Position numbers and translations under genes: made by a program
Assembly (NCBI GenBank): GCA_023430975.1
Contig: JAEYYB010000174.1
Span: 1-34,308 of the forward strand
Source of the DNA: Bacillota bacterium
GTDB lineage: Bacteria > Bacillota > Clostridia > Acetivibrionales > DSM-2933
DNA: 34,308 bases
Direction of reading: 5' to 3'
In this document: positions 8,145-16,700 of the stretch, one piece after another
Position numbering within the stretch: the first letter of the stretch is position 1
How the letters are laid out: each line of letters begins with the position of its first letter
Notes under the pieces: model-generated
What the model was told of the DNA's origin: nothing
What the model saw: only the letters and a program-made list of their open reading frames with translations
Database searches by the model: none

Positions 8145-9879
8145 TTATCAGTATGCAAGTCCGTCCATGTGTATTCACAACGAAGACCAGACAGTTTTAG
8201 GGCTAAGTCCCGATCTTTCCAGGGCGGAAAAGGTATCCTTCGTCGGTACACTAAAAAAGCCTCTTATTTTCAGAGATGCCATGTTGATGCTTCGTCAAAT
8301 CGTTGTTTCGGATACCAGGCAGAAAAAGAAAGAGCGAACTGAGTTTTTCACTTGGCTCAATGAGGAAATAGAAAGGCAAATTTCAACACATGAAAGGTAT
8401 ATGTCCGCAGGTTTAAAATCCGATTTGCAAAACAAAATTAACGATCTGCAAAATTATAGAGAAAGTTTAAATATAAAGATAGATGGGCTGGCAAAAGCTC
8501 AGAACCAATTGAAAAAGGAAATTGACAAATATGATGTATGGAGCGACTATTACAAGCTGGAAAGGAAATTCTGGCAATTTATAAAGACCCGTGATATAAA
8601 CCTTTGGTATGTGCTTGATCCTGTTATAACAGTACATCCTGATCAGGTATCCTTCGAAGCATTTTCGCTGGATGAATCAACATACGGGTGTCTATCGGTA
8701 AACATGGATGAGTTTGAGTTGAAGCAGCAACCGCAGCTAGGTACAACCAATATTGATTTTTCCGACAAGCTGGCAAGAGAAATGGAACGTTTCAGAACAT
8801 ACACAAATGTAGAGCTGTCTGTAAACCCTGGAGGCTTCACAGTTGATTCAGGTGTCATGCCGGAATATGTTGAGAAAAAAATAGATCTACCCGAATCGTG
8901 GATTAAAGGCTTTAATCAGGTATCCGGGGCAGCAAGCCTTGGTGGTATAGACATTACACTTACCCCAGTTGACATGTATGATATTTGCTCTTTTCTAAGA
9001 AGATTTAAGGAAAACAAAAGCCCTAGATATATGAAATGGATACTTGAACCTGAAAAACCTGTTAAAATTGTATTTGAGCCTTTTGGAAAAGTAATGGAGC
9101 TCCAATCTGTTTATCATGGAAAAAAGAAGCGTGAAGAGAAGATTTGGGGTAGAAGACGATGGCTTGTAATTGAAAAAATTATTCCTCATGTAAAGTCTTT
9201 TACTATAAGGCTGCTAGGCTTTGGGATGCCTCAATTCATAATTGGTGATATGGGTTCAATGAAAATGACTGTAGGTTTTTCATCATGGTCCTCCAATGAC
9301 TGGGTGAAAGGCACTGCATTTAATATATTGGGCGGCTTTATCGGTAATGGAAATTACGAAAGTGTTTATTCACTTTTAAAAGAACATAGATTTTTATCTA
9401 TTGACAGTATTGGCAATAAACTAAATGTTTCGTCAAAAACCATAAATAAAGCCGGAGTAGGCATGCTACTAAGACGAGGTGAAGGGTATTTCGATCCCGT
9501 CTTAGATGTGGTAAGGTTCCGTCAGCTGTGCAATATTCCAATCGACAAATCTTTGTATGAAACAACGCCTATGGAGATTAAAGTACAGGAGCATATGCAG
9601 GAAGGAATGGCTAATTTTACTCTCAAGGTAAACTATGAAATGGAGCTTATTGCCGCAAATTCATACAAGGATGGCAACGCTGAATTGGTTATAGATCAGG
9701 ACGGTCAGATATCAAAAGTAAAGTGCAAATGCAGTGAATTTAATAGAGGCTCAAGGAATATATCGGAGCCATGCTCCCATATTCTCGCACTTTATGCTAC
9801 TACATCCAAATTTATGCAACTTGAATTTAGACCTGATCGTGAATATAAAATCAATGATATTTTGGAGATGCTGCTATGA
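8134..9879 (+). CDS. SWIM zinc-finger protein, second gene of RT operon
   Basis: 581 aa, soluble. The recognisable feature is a C-terminal SWIM zinc finger, C531-x-C533-x13-C547-x-H549, followed by a short helix (ILALYATTSKFMQ). SWIM fingers bind DNA or proteins. Residues about 60-135 are charged and helical, probably a coiled coil (QKKKERTEFF ... AQNQLKKEIDKYDVW). The middle is mixed alpha/beta with no motif I recognise. The frame opens at GTG 8125, but I chose ATG 8134 because AAGGAAGG at 8118-8125 ends 8 bases before it. It overlaps the TerD gene by 11 bases and the RT gene by 4 (ATGA), so the three proteins are probably made in fixed ratio and may form a complex. No helicase or transposase domain accompanies the SWIM finger, although both are frequent partners elsewhere. 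Confidence 0.8.
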   Translation: MQVNYQYASPSMCIHNEDQTVLGLSPDLSRAEKVSFVGTLKKPLIFRDAMLMLRQIVVSDTRQKKKERTEFFTWLNEEIERQISTHERYMSAGLKSDLQNKINDLQNYRESLNIKIDGLAKAQNQLKKEIDKYDVWSDYYKLERKFWQFIKTRDINLWYVLDPVITVHPDQVSFEAFSLDESTYGCLSVNMDEFELKQQPQLGTTNIDFSDKLAREMERFRTYTNVELSVNPGGFTVDSGVMPEYVEKKIDLPESWIKGFNQVSGAASLGGIDITLTPVDMYDICSFLRRFKENKSPRYMKWILEPEKPVKIVFEPFGKVMELQSVYHGKKKREEKIWGRRRWLVIEKIIPHVKSFTIRLLGFGMPQFIIGDMGSMKMTVGFSSWSSNDWVKGTAFNILGGFIGNGNYESVYSLLKEHRFLSIDSIGNKLNVSSKTINKAGVGMLLRRGEGYFDPVLDVVRFRQLCNIPIDKSLYETTPMEIKVQEHMQEGMANFTLKVNYEMELIAANSYKDGNAELVIDQDGQISKVKCKCSEFNRGSRNISEPCSHILALYATTSKFMQLEFRPDREYKINDILEMLL

Positions 9880-11483
9880 TGGATAATAATATTGAAAGGG
9901 ATAAAAGAGCAGAATATAGAGATAATGTTCAAAGCATGGGTAAGAAAGAGTTCACCATTTATAAAATGATTGAATATGGATTCTGGCCCAAAGGGTTGCC
10001 CACACCTTTTGAAAGACAGGCGAATGAAACTCCTGAGCAATATCAAGAGAGACAAAGGCTTTTTTCAGAGTACAAAAAAATTGCAGATGAAATTGCAAAA
10101 GTCTATAAGGAAAAAAATGAAATAGATCTTAAGCTAAGAGAGCTTAAGAGACAATATAACGGTTCCTGGGATGAAGAGAGAATCCGCAAGGATATCGCTC
10201 AGCGGATTATGAAAGAGTCTAAAGAACGCCGTGAGCAAAGAAAAAAACAGCTGGAACTGGCAAAGGAACAGAAGTCGTCAGCATGGAAGAAAAAGAAGGA
10301 AGACAGCATTGTTTATATTGGTAATGGCTATTCCTCAATGCTCCATTATAAATCTGGGAATCAAGACAGATTGGTCGCAAACGGGCTGCCCATTATAAAT
10401 ACCGACAGGGAGCTGGCAGATTTTCTTGGAATTGAATATAGGGTACTTCGATTTTTGGTATATCATCGTGATGTTGTAGCAATGGATCATTATCACCACT
10501 ACAAAGTTCCAAAAAGAAAAGGCGGAACCCGTAATATAGCTGCACCCAAAAAAGCATTGAAAAGCGTTCAGAGGAAAATACTAGAGGGTATTCTTGAAAA
10601 GCTGGCATGTCAAGATAATAACTGTTTGAATAATGACTGTTTAAATAATGACTGTTTAGGTAATGACTATTTAGGTAATAACTATTTTGGCAACGCCTGT
10701 TCGGATAACGCCCATGGTTTTATTTCATTTAGTGCTCATGGCTTCATTAAGGGAAGATCGGTTGTTACAGGTGCCGATACTCATGTAAAAAGTCCGGCTT
10801 TATTGATAAATATGGATATAGAGGATTTCTTCCCTACCATCACCTTCCAAAGGGTAAGAGGAATGTTTGTCGGCTTTGGTTATTCAGGTTATATAGCCTC
10901 TTTGTTAGCCATGCTGTGCACGTATTGTGAACGCATGGAAATAGAAGTTAACGGTAAACGAAAATTTGTTGCAACAACAGGTAGAATACTTCCTCAAGGC
11001 TCACCTGCAAGTCCCATGATTACCAATATACTTTGCCGTTCATTGGATAAAAGGCTAAATGGTCTTGCCTCAAAATTTGGGTTCATATACACAAGGTACG
11101 CAGATGATATGAGCTTTAGCACAAAAGAAACTGTATTAGCTGATGCCGGCAAATTATGCGGGCTTGTCACCAAAATTATTTCAGATGAAGGCTTCAAGAT
11201 AAATTTTGAAAAGACCAGATTTTTAAAGAAAAACAACTGTCAGTCAATAACAGGTGTTGTGGTAAATAATGACCAGCTTGGAGTAAAAAAGAAATGGGTG
11301 AAAACCTTAAGAGCTGCAATATATAATGCCCGTAAGGCTATGGCAAGCGGTAAGGTGCCTTATGAAACGATCAGTGAGATATCGGGTATGGCGGCCTGGC
11401 TGAAGTGCGTTAATGAAGAAAGATACAAGAGCATAATAACAGATGCATATGATCTTATAAGGGATATTCAGAAAAAATATTAG
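9876..11483 (+). CDS. Retron-type reverse transcriptase
   Basis: 535 aa. It copies an RNA template into DNA. RT motifs in order: GTRNIAAPKKALKSVQRKIL (RT1 region), AHGFIKGRS (287-295), GADTH (299-303, a variant of the retron NAxxH box) directly before motif A INMDIEDFFP (catalytic Asp314), PQGSPASP (373-380) and YADD (408-411). QSITGVVVNN (456-465) then matches the retron VTG box with Ile for Val. These boxes favour retron RTs over group II intron RTs, and no maturase or HNH endonuclease domain follows. An N-terminal extension of about 170 residues is highly charged and helical. An unusual insert of six pentapeptide repeats lies before AHGF. The start ATG overlaps the SWIM stop (ATGA), with GGAG 8 bases upstream. 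Positions 11533-11730 downstream hold a candidate msr-msd RNA. Confidence 0.9.
   Translation: MMDNNIERDKRAEYRDNVQSMGKKEFTIYKMIEYGFWPKGLPTPFERQANETPEQYQERQRLFSEYKKIADEIAKVYKEKNEIDLKLRELKRQYNGSWDEERIRKDIAQRIMKESKERREQRKKQLELAKEQKSSAWKKKKEDSIVYIGNGYSSMLHYKSGNQDRLVANGLPIINTDRELADFLGIEYRVLRFLVYHRDVVAMDHYHHYKVPKRKGGTRNIAAPKKALKSVQRKILEGILEKLACQDNNCLNNDCLNNDCLGNDYLGNNYFGNACSDNAHGFISFSAHGFIKGRSVVTGADTHVKSPALLINMDIEDFFPTITFQRVRGMFVGFGYSGYIASLLAMLCTYCERMEIEVNGKRKFVATTGRILPQGSPASPMITNILCRSLDKRLNGLASKFGFIYTRYADDMSFSTKETVLADAGKLCGLVTKIISDEGFKINFEKTRFLKKNNCQSITGVVVNNDQLGVKKKWVKTLRAAIYNARKAMASGKVPYETISEISGMAAWLKCVNEERYKSIITDAYDLIRDIQKKY
10623..10712 (+). repeat. Six 15-base tandem repeats inside the RT gene
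   Basis: Six consecutive in-frame copies of a 15-base unit (consensus TGTTTAGGTAATGAC, decaying toward the 3' end) encode residues 250-279: CLNND, CLNND, CLGND, YLGNN, YFGNA, CSDNA. They are followed by a short duplication, AHGFISFS then AHGFIKGR, so the conserved AHGF box appears twice. The insert sits in a surface position between RT1 and RT2. It is probably an expanding slippage repeat tolerated by the enzyme. Confidence 0.9.
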
Positions 11484-11512
11484 TTGTATTTAGATATAGC
11501 GTTTGTTATACT
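11484..11512 (+). promoter_or_regulatory. Sigma-A-type promoter for the downstream structured RNA
   Basis: A -35 box TTGTAT (11484-11489) and a -10 box TATACT (11507-11512) are separated by exactly 17 bases, with an extended -10 TG at 11504-11505. The promoter begins at the base after the RT stop codon. The start of transcription would fall near 11519, about 14 bases before the closing stem of the RNA element. It points away from the RT, toward the structured RNA. Confidence 0.72.
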
Positions 11513-11532
11513 AAATTTAAGTTAATAAAGAG

Positions 11533-11730
11533 TAACAGATTCCTTGGCCTTTATACCTCGGTGCTGCACCGCGGTGGAGATATGCCAGTTACACGACACC
11601 TGGCTGTGCACAATTCGCATTGCCTTCACTATAGTCCATTTTTAAAAGGATCCTACGGTGTAATGACTATAGTGAAGCAATGCTGAAGTGTCACAACCAG
11701 ATATTAGAGTTGTTAGCAAGGGATCTGTTA
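11533..11730 (+). ncRNA. Structured non-coding RNA, candidate retron msr-msd
   Basis: A 198-base element is closed by a 14-bp stem: 11533-11546 (TAACAGATTCCTTG) pairs with 11717-11730 (CAAGGGATCTGTTA), with one G-U. This is the arrangement of retron a1/a2 repeats. Inside, in order, are four hairpins. Hairpin 1 spans 11555-11575 (ACC/GGT plus CGGTG/CACCG, loop CTG). Hairpin 2 spans 11584-11604 (GCCAG/CTGGC). A long hairpin spans 11617-11683 (22 bp, two single-C bulges). A small hairpin spans 11693-11713 (ACAAC/GTTGT). The two short hairpins would be msr and the long one msd. G11547, the first base after the closing stem, is a possible priming guanosine. An own promoter lies upstream and a T-run downstream. 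Retron RNAs are usually upstream of the RT; here no room exists upstream because the genes overlap. The structure is seen; the retron role is inferred. Confidence 0.66.
11617..11683 (+). other. Long msd-like hairpin within the ncRNA
   Basis: The left arm 11617-11640 pairs with the right arm 11662-11683 through 22 base pairs, interrupted only by bulged C11624 and C11637. The core is TTCACTATAGTC against GACTATAGTGAA. The 21-base loop contains AGGATCCT, itself a palindrome. In a retron this would be the reverse-transcribed stem that forms the msDNA hairpin. Confidence 0.7.
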
Positions 11731-11737
11731 TTTTTTT
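11714..11737 (+). terminator. Likely 3' end of the structured RNA
   Basis: The second half of the closing stem runs straight into TTATTTTTTTG. A weak local hairpin (TAGCA 11714-11718 with TGTTA 11726-11730) is also possible. Either could end transcription. The T-run lies only 7 bases from the stop of the gene on the opposite strand, so it may serve as a shared border. Confidence 0.45.
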
Positions 11738-11744
11738 GTGGGGT

Positions 11745-12437
11745 TTATTGATTGTGAAGAAGCTTGCAATAGTATTCTTTCTTTTGGATTCCTCTTTTAA
11801 CTTTCGAGATAGAATCAGACCTTATTTGAAAAGCACAGGATAAATCATCTACCATATATTTTTTTAGATTTGTGTCATTCTTCAATTCTTCAATTAATTC
11901 CTTATCCGCAGCTTGCACAATAATTACATTTTTTATTACCACTTTATCAAAGAGGTTTTTCCATCTGAGCAGCAAATTATTTAGTTCTGTCGTTAAACCG
12001 TTGTAGCTGTATTCTCTAATGTATTCAACTATACTTTCAACTGTAATCCCTTTATCTAAAGCTTTAGCAATTGCATCAAAAGATATTTTAAACATGCAAT
12101 ATTCTGGGTATTCTTCTTTGTCAGCAAACCCCTCAAAGAAAATCTTATGTACCTGATTTGAAAGTTGGTTCATGACCTTTATTTGAGAACTCTCTTCCAC
12201 TGTAAATCCTGATTTTATTATCTGCTCTTTATACTCATATTCCTCAGTCATGCCCAATACATAGGCTCCTAACCGGGTGATTCTGAAATATTCCACCTTA
12301 AAAAACGGCCTCTCATCATAATCCCAGCATCCTCCTGTACTTTCTTGTATAACTGTATCTATGATTCCCATTGTGGCTAAGTATTCATGTAGTACAACTT
12401 CAATAAAACGCCTTCCAATTGTTCCCACTCTACCCAT
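11745..12437 (-). CDS. 3' part of a frameshifted gene, XPB-helicase-associated-like C-terminal region
   Basis: 230 codons open from an internal ATG, but this is best read as the C-terminal portion of the gene that starts at 13465. The residues before about the tenth (MGRVGTIGR) are an out-of-frame reading of the upstream partner. The natural sequence resumes at RFIEVVLHEYLATMGIIDTV. The part FRITRLGAYVLGM, then FKISFDAIAKALDKGITVESIVEYIREYS, then LLLRWKNLFDKVVIKNVIIVQAADKELIEEL follows the pattern of the Helicase_C_3 / XPB N-terminal-like domain family as I remember it. No helicase motor motifs are present, so it is not itself a helicase. Function is unknown. Confidence 0.55.
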   Translation of the reverse strand: MGRVGTIGRRFIEVVLHEYLATMGIIDTVIQESTGGCWDYDERPFFKVEYFRITRLGAYVLGMTEEYEYKEQIIKSGFTVEESSQIKVMNQLSNQVHKIFFEGFADKEEYPEYCMFKISFDAIAKALDKGITVESIVEYIREYSYNGLTTELNNLLLRWKNLFDKVVIKNVIIVQAADKELIEELKNDTNLKKYMVDDLSCAFQIRSDSISKVKRGIQKKEYYCKLLHNQ

Positions 12438-13465
12438 GGTTCAAGATACATTCTGTATTTGTGACTGTAATATGTAATATCTCCAACCTGATTAATAAGA
12501 AATTTCTTATCCACCATTTTTATATAATCAACAAATTGACTTACGGGTATCCATTTCCCAACAGGACAGTTTTTAAGATGCTTAATTATTATGTTTCTGC
12601 ATTCTGTCATGTTCCCTTTACGTTCAGTTTTATATTCAGATTCTACAATCCGGTTAAGTTCAAAAATTCTTTTTGAACTTAAGTAATATCTTAGTAGATA
12701 CCTGCATTTGTCTTGAATTTTTAAACCAAGAAAAGTGTCAGCTTCATAAGAAATATTCAATGTAACATTATTCTTATAAAGCAAATTAGACTCTAACATA
12801 AGCATAAAAACCGCGTATATTCTACCGATGTTTTCAATACTTGAAACCTTATCAATACTACCTATATCCTTTAATACTATTTCCTTATTAAAAAGCACGT
12901 TATTTATTTTTATTATGGAACTTTTTGATGGTACACCCTTTTCCTTTGTCAAAGCCAAGCTTATACTTTTTGCAAGACTTACCACATTGCTGAAATCTAC
13001 AGCGAAACTCCCACCAATTATATTGATTATATTTTTCCATTCTTCAGCTATTTCATCTTTAATATCATACCTAATGCTAATTGGAGTTAAATACTTTACC
13101 AAAAGGCTTTTTAATTGTGCAGGGACAATGCTGTTAGTAAAAAGCAGATTCATTGCCGATTGTTTTTCCCAGAGTCCTTCGAAATAACCTCTCTTTATAT
13201 CATACTTCTTGTACAAATTATTCATAACTTTGTAATTGGGTTTTTCATCGTATTTTAAAAATTCTTCAAGATATTCTTTTTCAAAGGGGTTCAAGCCATT
13301 CCATATTCTATTTATGTGATTCTCATTCAGCAAATAATCATTAAGTATCTTTACAATATCAGGCTTATTTAAACCTGTATATTTAAAACCAATAATTTTC
13401 ATCTTTTTTATCAGGTCATCCTTTGTAGCTGCTTCGAGATACTCTATTAGTGTTTTTTCCTTCAT
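12377..13465 (-). CDS. 5' part of a frameshifted gene of unknown function
   Basis: About 362 codons from ATG 13465, preceded by AAAGGA 7 bases upstream. The frame is open back to 13504, but the ATG there has no ribosome site. The N-terminus (residues about 1-60) is helical and SAP-like (DDLIKKMKIIGFKYTGLNKPDIVKILNDYLL). Then comes LNPFEKEYLEEFLKYDEKPNYKVMNNLY, a winged-helix-like pattern, followed by a long helical region with YRMYLEPWVEWEQLEG at the end. It stops 16 codons after the point where its sense continues in the next frame. With the 3' part it would form one protein of about 590 aa. It is transcribed against the RT operon and convergent with it. No enzyme motif is visible. Confidence 0.6.
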   Translation of the reverse strand: MKEKTLIEYLEAATKDDLIKKMKIIGFKYTGLNKPDIVKILNDYLLNENHINRIWNGLNPFEKEYLEEFLKYDEKPNYKVMNNLYKKYDIKRGYFEGLWEKQSAMNLLFTNSIVPAQLKSLLVKYLTPISIRYDIKDEIAEEWKNIINIIGGSFAVDFSNVVSLAKSISLALTKEKGVPSKSSIIKINNVLFNKEIVLKDIGSIDKVSSIENIGRIYAVFMLMLESNLLYKNNVTLNISYEADTFLGLKIQDKCRYLLRYYLSSKRIFELNRIVESEYKTERKGNMTECRNIIIKHLKNCPVGKWIPVSQFVDYIKMVDKKFLINQVGDITYYSHKYRMYLEPWVEWEQLEGVLLKLYYMNT

Positions 13466-13622
13466 ACAATCATCCTTTGTTCTTAAGATTTGATAGGCCT
13501 TCATGTGTTATACTATCCCAATGAATATGAATTATTCTCTAAAAACAAGCTTTACTCTAAACAATACGGAAAGAACATGATCTTTTATCAATATGTTTTA
13601 ATCCCTGGATTTAATAGTTCGA

Positions 13623-13655
13623 GCACCTGCTTTTGTTAAACACTTCAGCAGGTGC
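13623..13655 (-). terminator. Hairpin downstream of the giant gene, possible terminator
   Basis: GCACCTGCT (13623-13631) and AGCAGGTGC (13647-13655) form a perfect 9-bp stem with a 15-base loop, 54 bases past the stop of the giant gene on the minus strand. The bases after the stem on that strand are not T-rich, so termination would be weak or need another factor. Confidence 0.45.
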
Positions 13656-13709
13656 CCATCCTATAATTCTTTATGCTTTGATTTAATTCAAAAGTTATTC
13701 ACTATTATT

Positions 13710-16700
13710 CTATAACTTATATGAATACCCAAATCTCAAGGCCAGTTTAATGACATCAGACATATTTATTGTTCCATCATTATTAAGATCACATCTTGAA
13801 TCAAAGTTTGGGTCCTTTGAAGTAGTTCCAAATACTTTTGCTAGTGCAATAACATCAGTCATATTAACTACACCATCCTGTGTTATATCTTCTGGAACAG
13901 CACAATTCTTTACAACTGTTATTGTAACATCTTCATAATCAGTGTCTTTTCCGTCAGATGCTTGAAACCTTATATTATATGTACCTGCTTGGCCAACAGA
14001 CGGTGTCCACGCAAACTCACCTGTCTCAGAGTTTATTGTGGCTCCTTCTGGAAGGTTTAGAGCACTGTAGTTTACTGCTTTTCCTTCAGAAGTAGTCACA
14101 CTCAATGTAAACTTCAGTGTTTGTCCTTCATTAGCTGTTTTATTGCCCACTGGGTTTAATGAAAGCAGATTTGTGGTTGTTACACTTAAGCCTTCACTTG
14201 CTGCTGTAATGTTATTTGCAGCATCGTATGCCTTTACCGTGTATACATATGATGTACCTTGGTTTAACCCACTGTCTGCATATACTGTTCCTGTTACATT
14301 CGCTATCTTCACACCATCCCTATATATTTCATACCCTGCCACTCCAACATTGTCCGTTGATGCTATCCAACTTATGATCACTGTACTTTCCGTCTTTGCA
14401 TCAACCTTCAATCCTGTAGGTACTGTTGGTGCTTGTGTATCATCTATTATTACGCTCAAATCGGTACTTGAATCAGATAAATTATAATCCCTATCAAATG
14501 CTCTTACTGTATACACATACACAGTTCCCTGGATTAAATTTGTATCTTCATATACTGTTCCGGCTATACTTCCTAACTTAGTCCCGCTTCTATATACCTC
14601 ATATCCAGAAACGCCCATATTATCCGAAGAACTAGACCATTCAATGATAACTGAATCTGCTGTTTTTGAAATAAGCTTTAAACCGGTTGGTATAGATGGT
14701 TTTATATCATCGTTCTTAATATTAAATATTTTCTTTGTAATTTTATCCCCTGCAGTGACTTCTAAAAACATCCCGGTATTAACGACACCGTCTATCACTT
14801 GTGTTATCTTATCAGCTTCTAGCAATTTTAAAGTCGCAATTCTGTTAACTTTTATATTACTTAAGAAGTTTGAGACAGTAGTCCCATATGGAATATTAGT
14901 TATTTTGTAAGCGTTTTGATCAATAGTATAAATATCTGAACTAATGCTTGCATCCGTATAACCAACCGTATCAACAATAAAATTCCAAGAGACTTCTGCT
15001 TTATTATTTACATTATCATAAACACTTGCAGTAATACTGTGTGTACCATCAACCATTGTATCAACAAGTAGTATCCATCTTCCCTCACCACAATCAACCA
15101 GCTTTTCACTAGGTACGACTTTACCGTCCAAGCTAACTATTAGTGTACTAACATCAACACCAGATTCGTTATCTAAAATATCAAATTTGATCTCCTTTGG
15201 ATTGACATGTAAAGTTTCCCCATATTTAGGTAATACAGGATTTATTTGTGGTGAATTGCAATCCAAAGCAATTATATCGGTTATATAACTATCAGTACTT
15301 CTTACCCCTAATTCATTAACTGAAACAATTTCCATCATATGCTTTCCAGGCTTTAGATCAATAGTTGATTCAAAACTTAAATCTTTTTTAACATCAACCT
15401 TACTACTTATCTTACCATCCAGATATACTTCTATAGTTCCTTTTTGTTTTGAATTTCCTTTAATATGTGCATATCCCCTTCCCTCCATCTGATATCGCTC
15501 AATCTTTTTGATTTCAGGAACTGTCGGTATGGTTGTATCAATATTAATTGCAATTGGTAGATCTATAAAGTACTCAGAATCCGCTGTTGTATATGGTAAT
15601 GTATTAGATCCAGCCTTATACTGCCAACCATATACCTCCTCAGTGACTGATACGTTTTCTGTGAAATATCCAAAATTGGGATTAAGGTTTTTCCCCTTTA
15701 CAGTAACCCTAACTTTCCCTATATACCATCCATTAGGTAGACCACTATTAAACTCAACACTTCCGACAACAGACGCAACCTTTCCTGAAGGTATGCCAGT
15801 TTCAACAACTCCTCCTACTAATTCTTCTCCTCCCTGAGATTTAAATGTCGATGAAATAATCTCAATAGGTTTACCATTCATGTCTTCAAAGCCTAAAACA
15901 TCAAATCTGACATTTTCAATATTATTTTGGAATGAACTTTCATACACATTTATATTAAATTCAGGTTTCTTGGTATCACATATTACAAATTTCACAGCAT
16001 CAACATCGGGAACTGCACCAAGATTCTTAACTTCTGTTATTTCCAGACTATATTCCTGATCCTTTTCTCCCTCTGGAAGCTTAACAACAATTTTATATGG
16101 ACCATTTACCGGATTTCGAATTATTATCATATCACTAGATTTTCTTAATGATAATATTTGTGATTCCAATATATTGTTTTCAAATATACTGTTCAGACCG
16201 TATCCTATATGTTTTCCATATTTGTCATATATATGCATCTCTGCTGTTGAATTAATGCCTGCTGCAAATAAAATCCTTATATCCTTAGTGCTATCCCCAA
16301 CTGTGTACAAAATTTCTTCCTGTTCTCCAGCCTTCAACTGTTTACCCATCGGCTGACTAACCTTTATTTGATTCCTGAAAGCCCTTAATTGTGCTTCCGT
16401 ACCCGAATAGAACGTATTAATATATGGTCCTTTTGGCTGTCCAAGAGTCATAGTTCCAGGCTCAGACATATTAATTGTAACAATTCCCTTATAACCTGTT
16501 ACATCTATCATAGTCGATCTTTGAACTTCAAATGGTACCTTTATAGTTTTTATTTCACCTGGCATAATGCTATATTGCTCAGATAAGAAACTACCAATAT
16601 TTATTTGGGCACCATATATATCCATATCTACTTGGACGGTTATTTCTCCTGAGTGCAAATTCTTCAATACTATAACCGCTTCGCCTTTAGTATATTTTTC

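Noticed and set aside
10623..10712. CRISPR-like array
   Set aside because: The units are 15 bases with no spacers and code in frame inside the RT; this is a tandem repeat, not an array.
9876..11483. Group II intron or diversity-generating retroelement RT
   Set aside because: No maturase or HNH domain follows and no intron domain V/VI-like RNA was seen next to it. The motif PQGSPASP and the GADTH/ITG boxes fit retron RTs. No template/variable repeat pair was seen in the window.
11533..11730. T-box or metabolite riboswitch
   Set aside because: It does not precede a gene on its own strand; the next gene is on the opposite strand and convergent, so there is nothing for a riboswitch to control.
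12377..12437. Programmed -1 frameshift joining the two minus-strand frames
   Set aside because: The overlap lacks an X-XXY-YYZ slippery heptamer and a clear downstream stem; a one-base mutation or read error explains it more simply.
12419..13187. Plus-strand open frames opposite the frameshifted gene
   Set aside because: They have no ribosome sites or recognisable motifs and mirror the coding sense of the minus strand.
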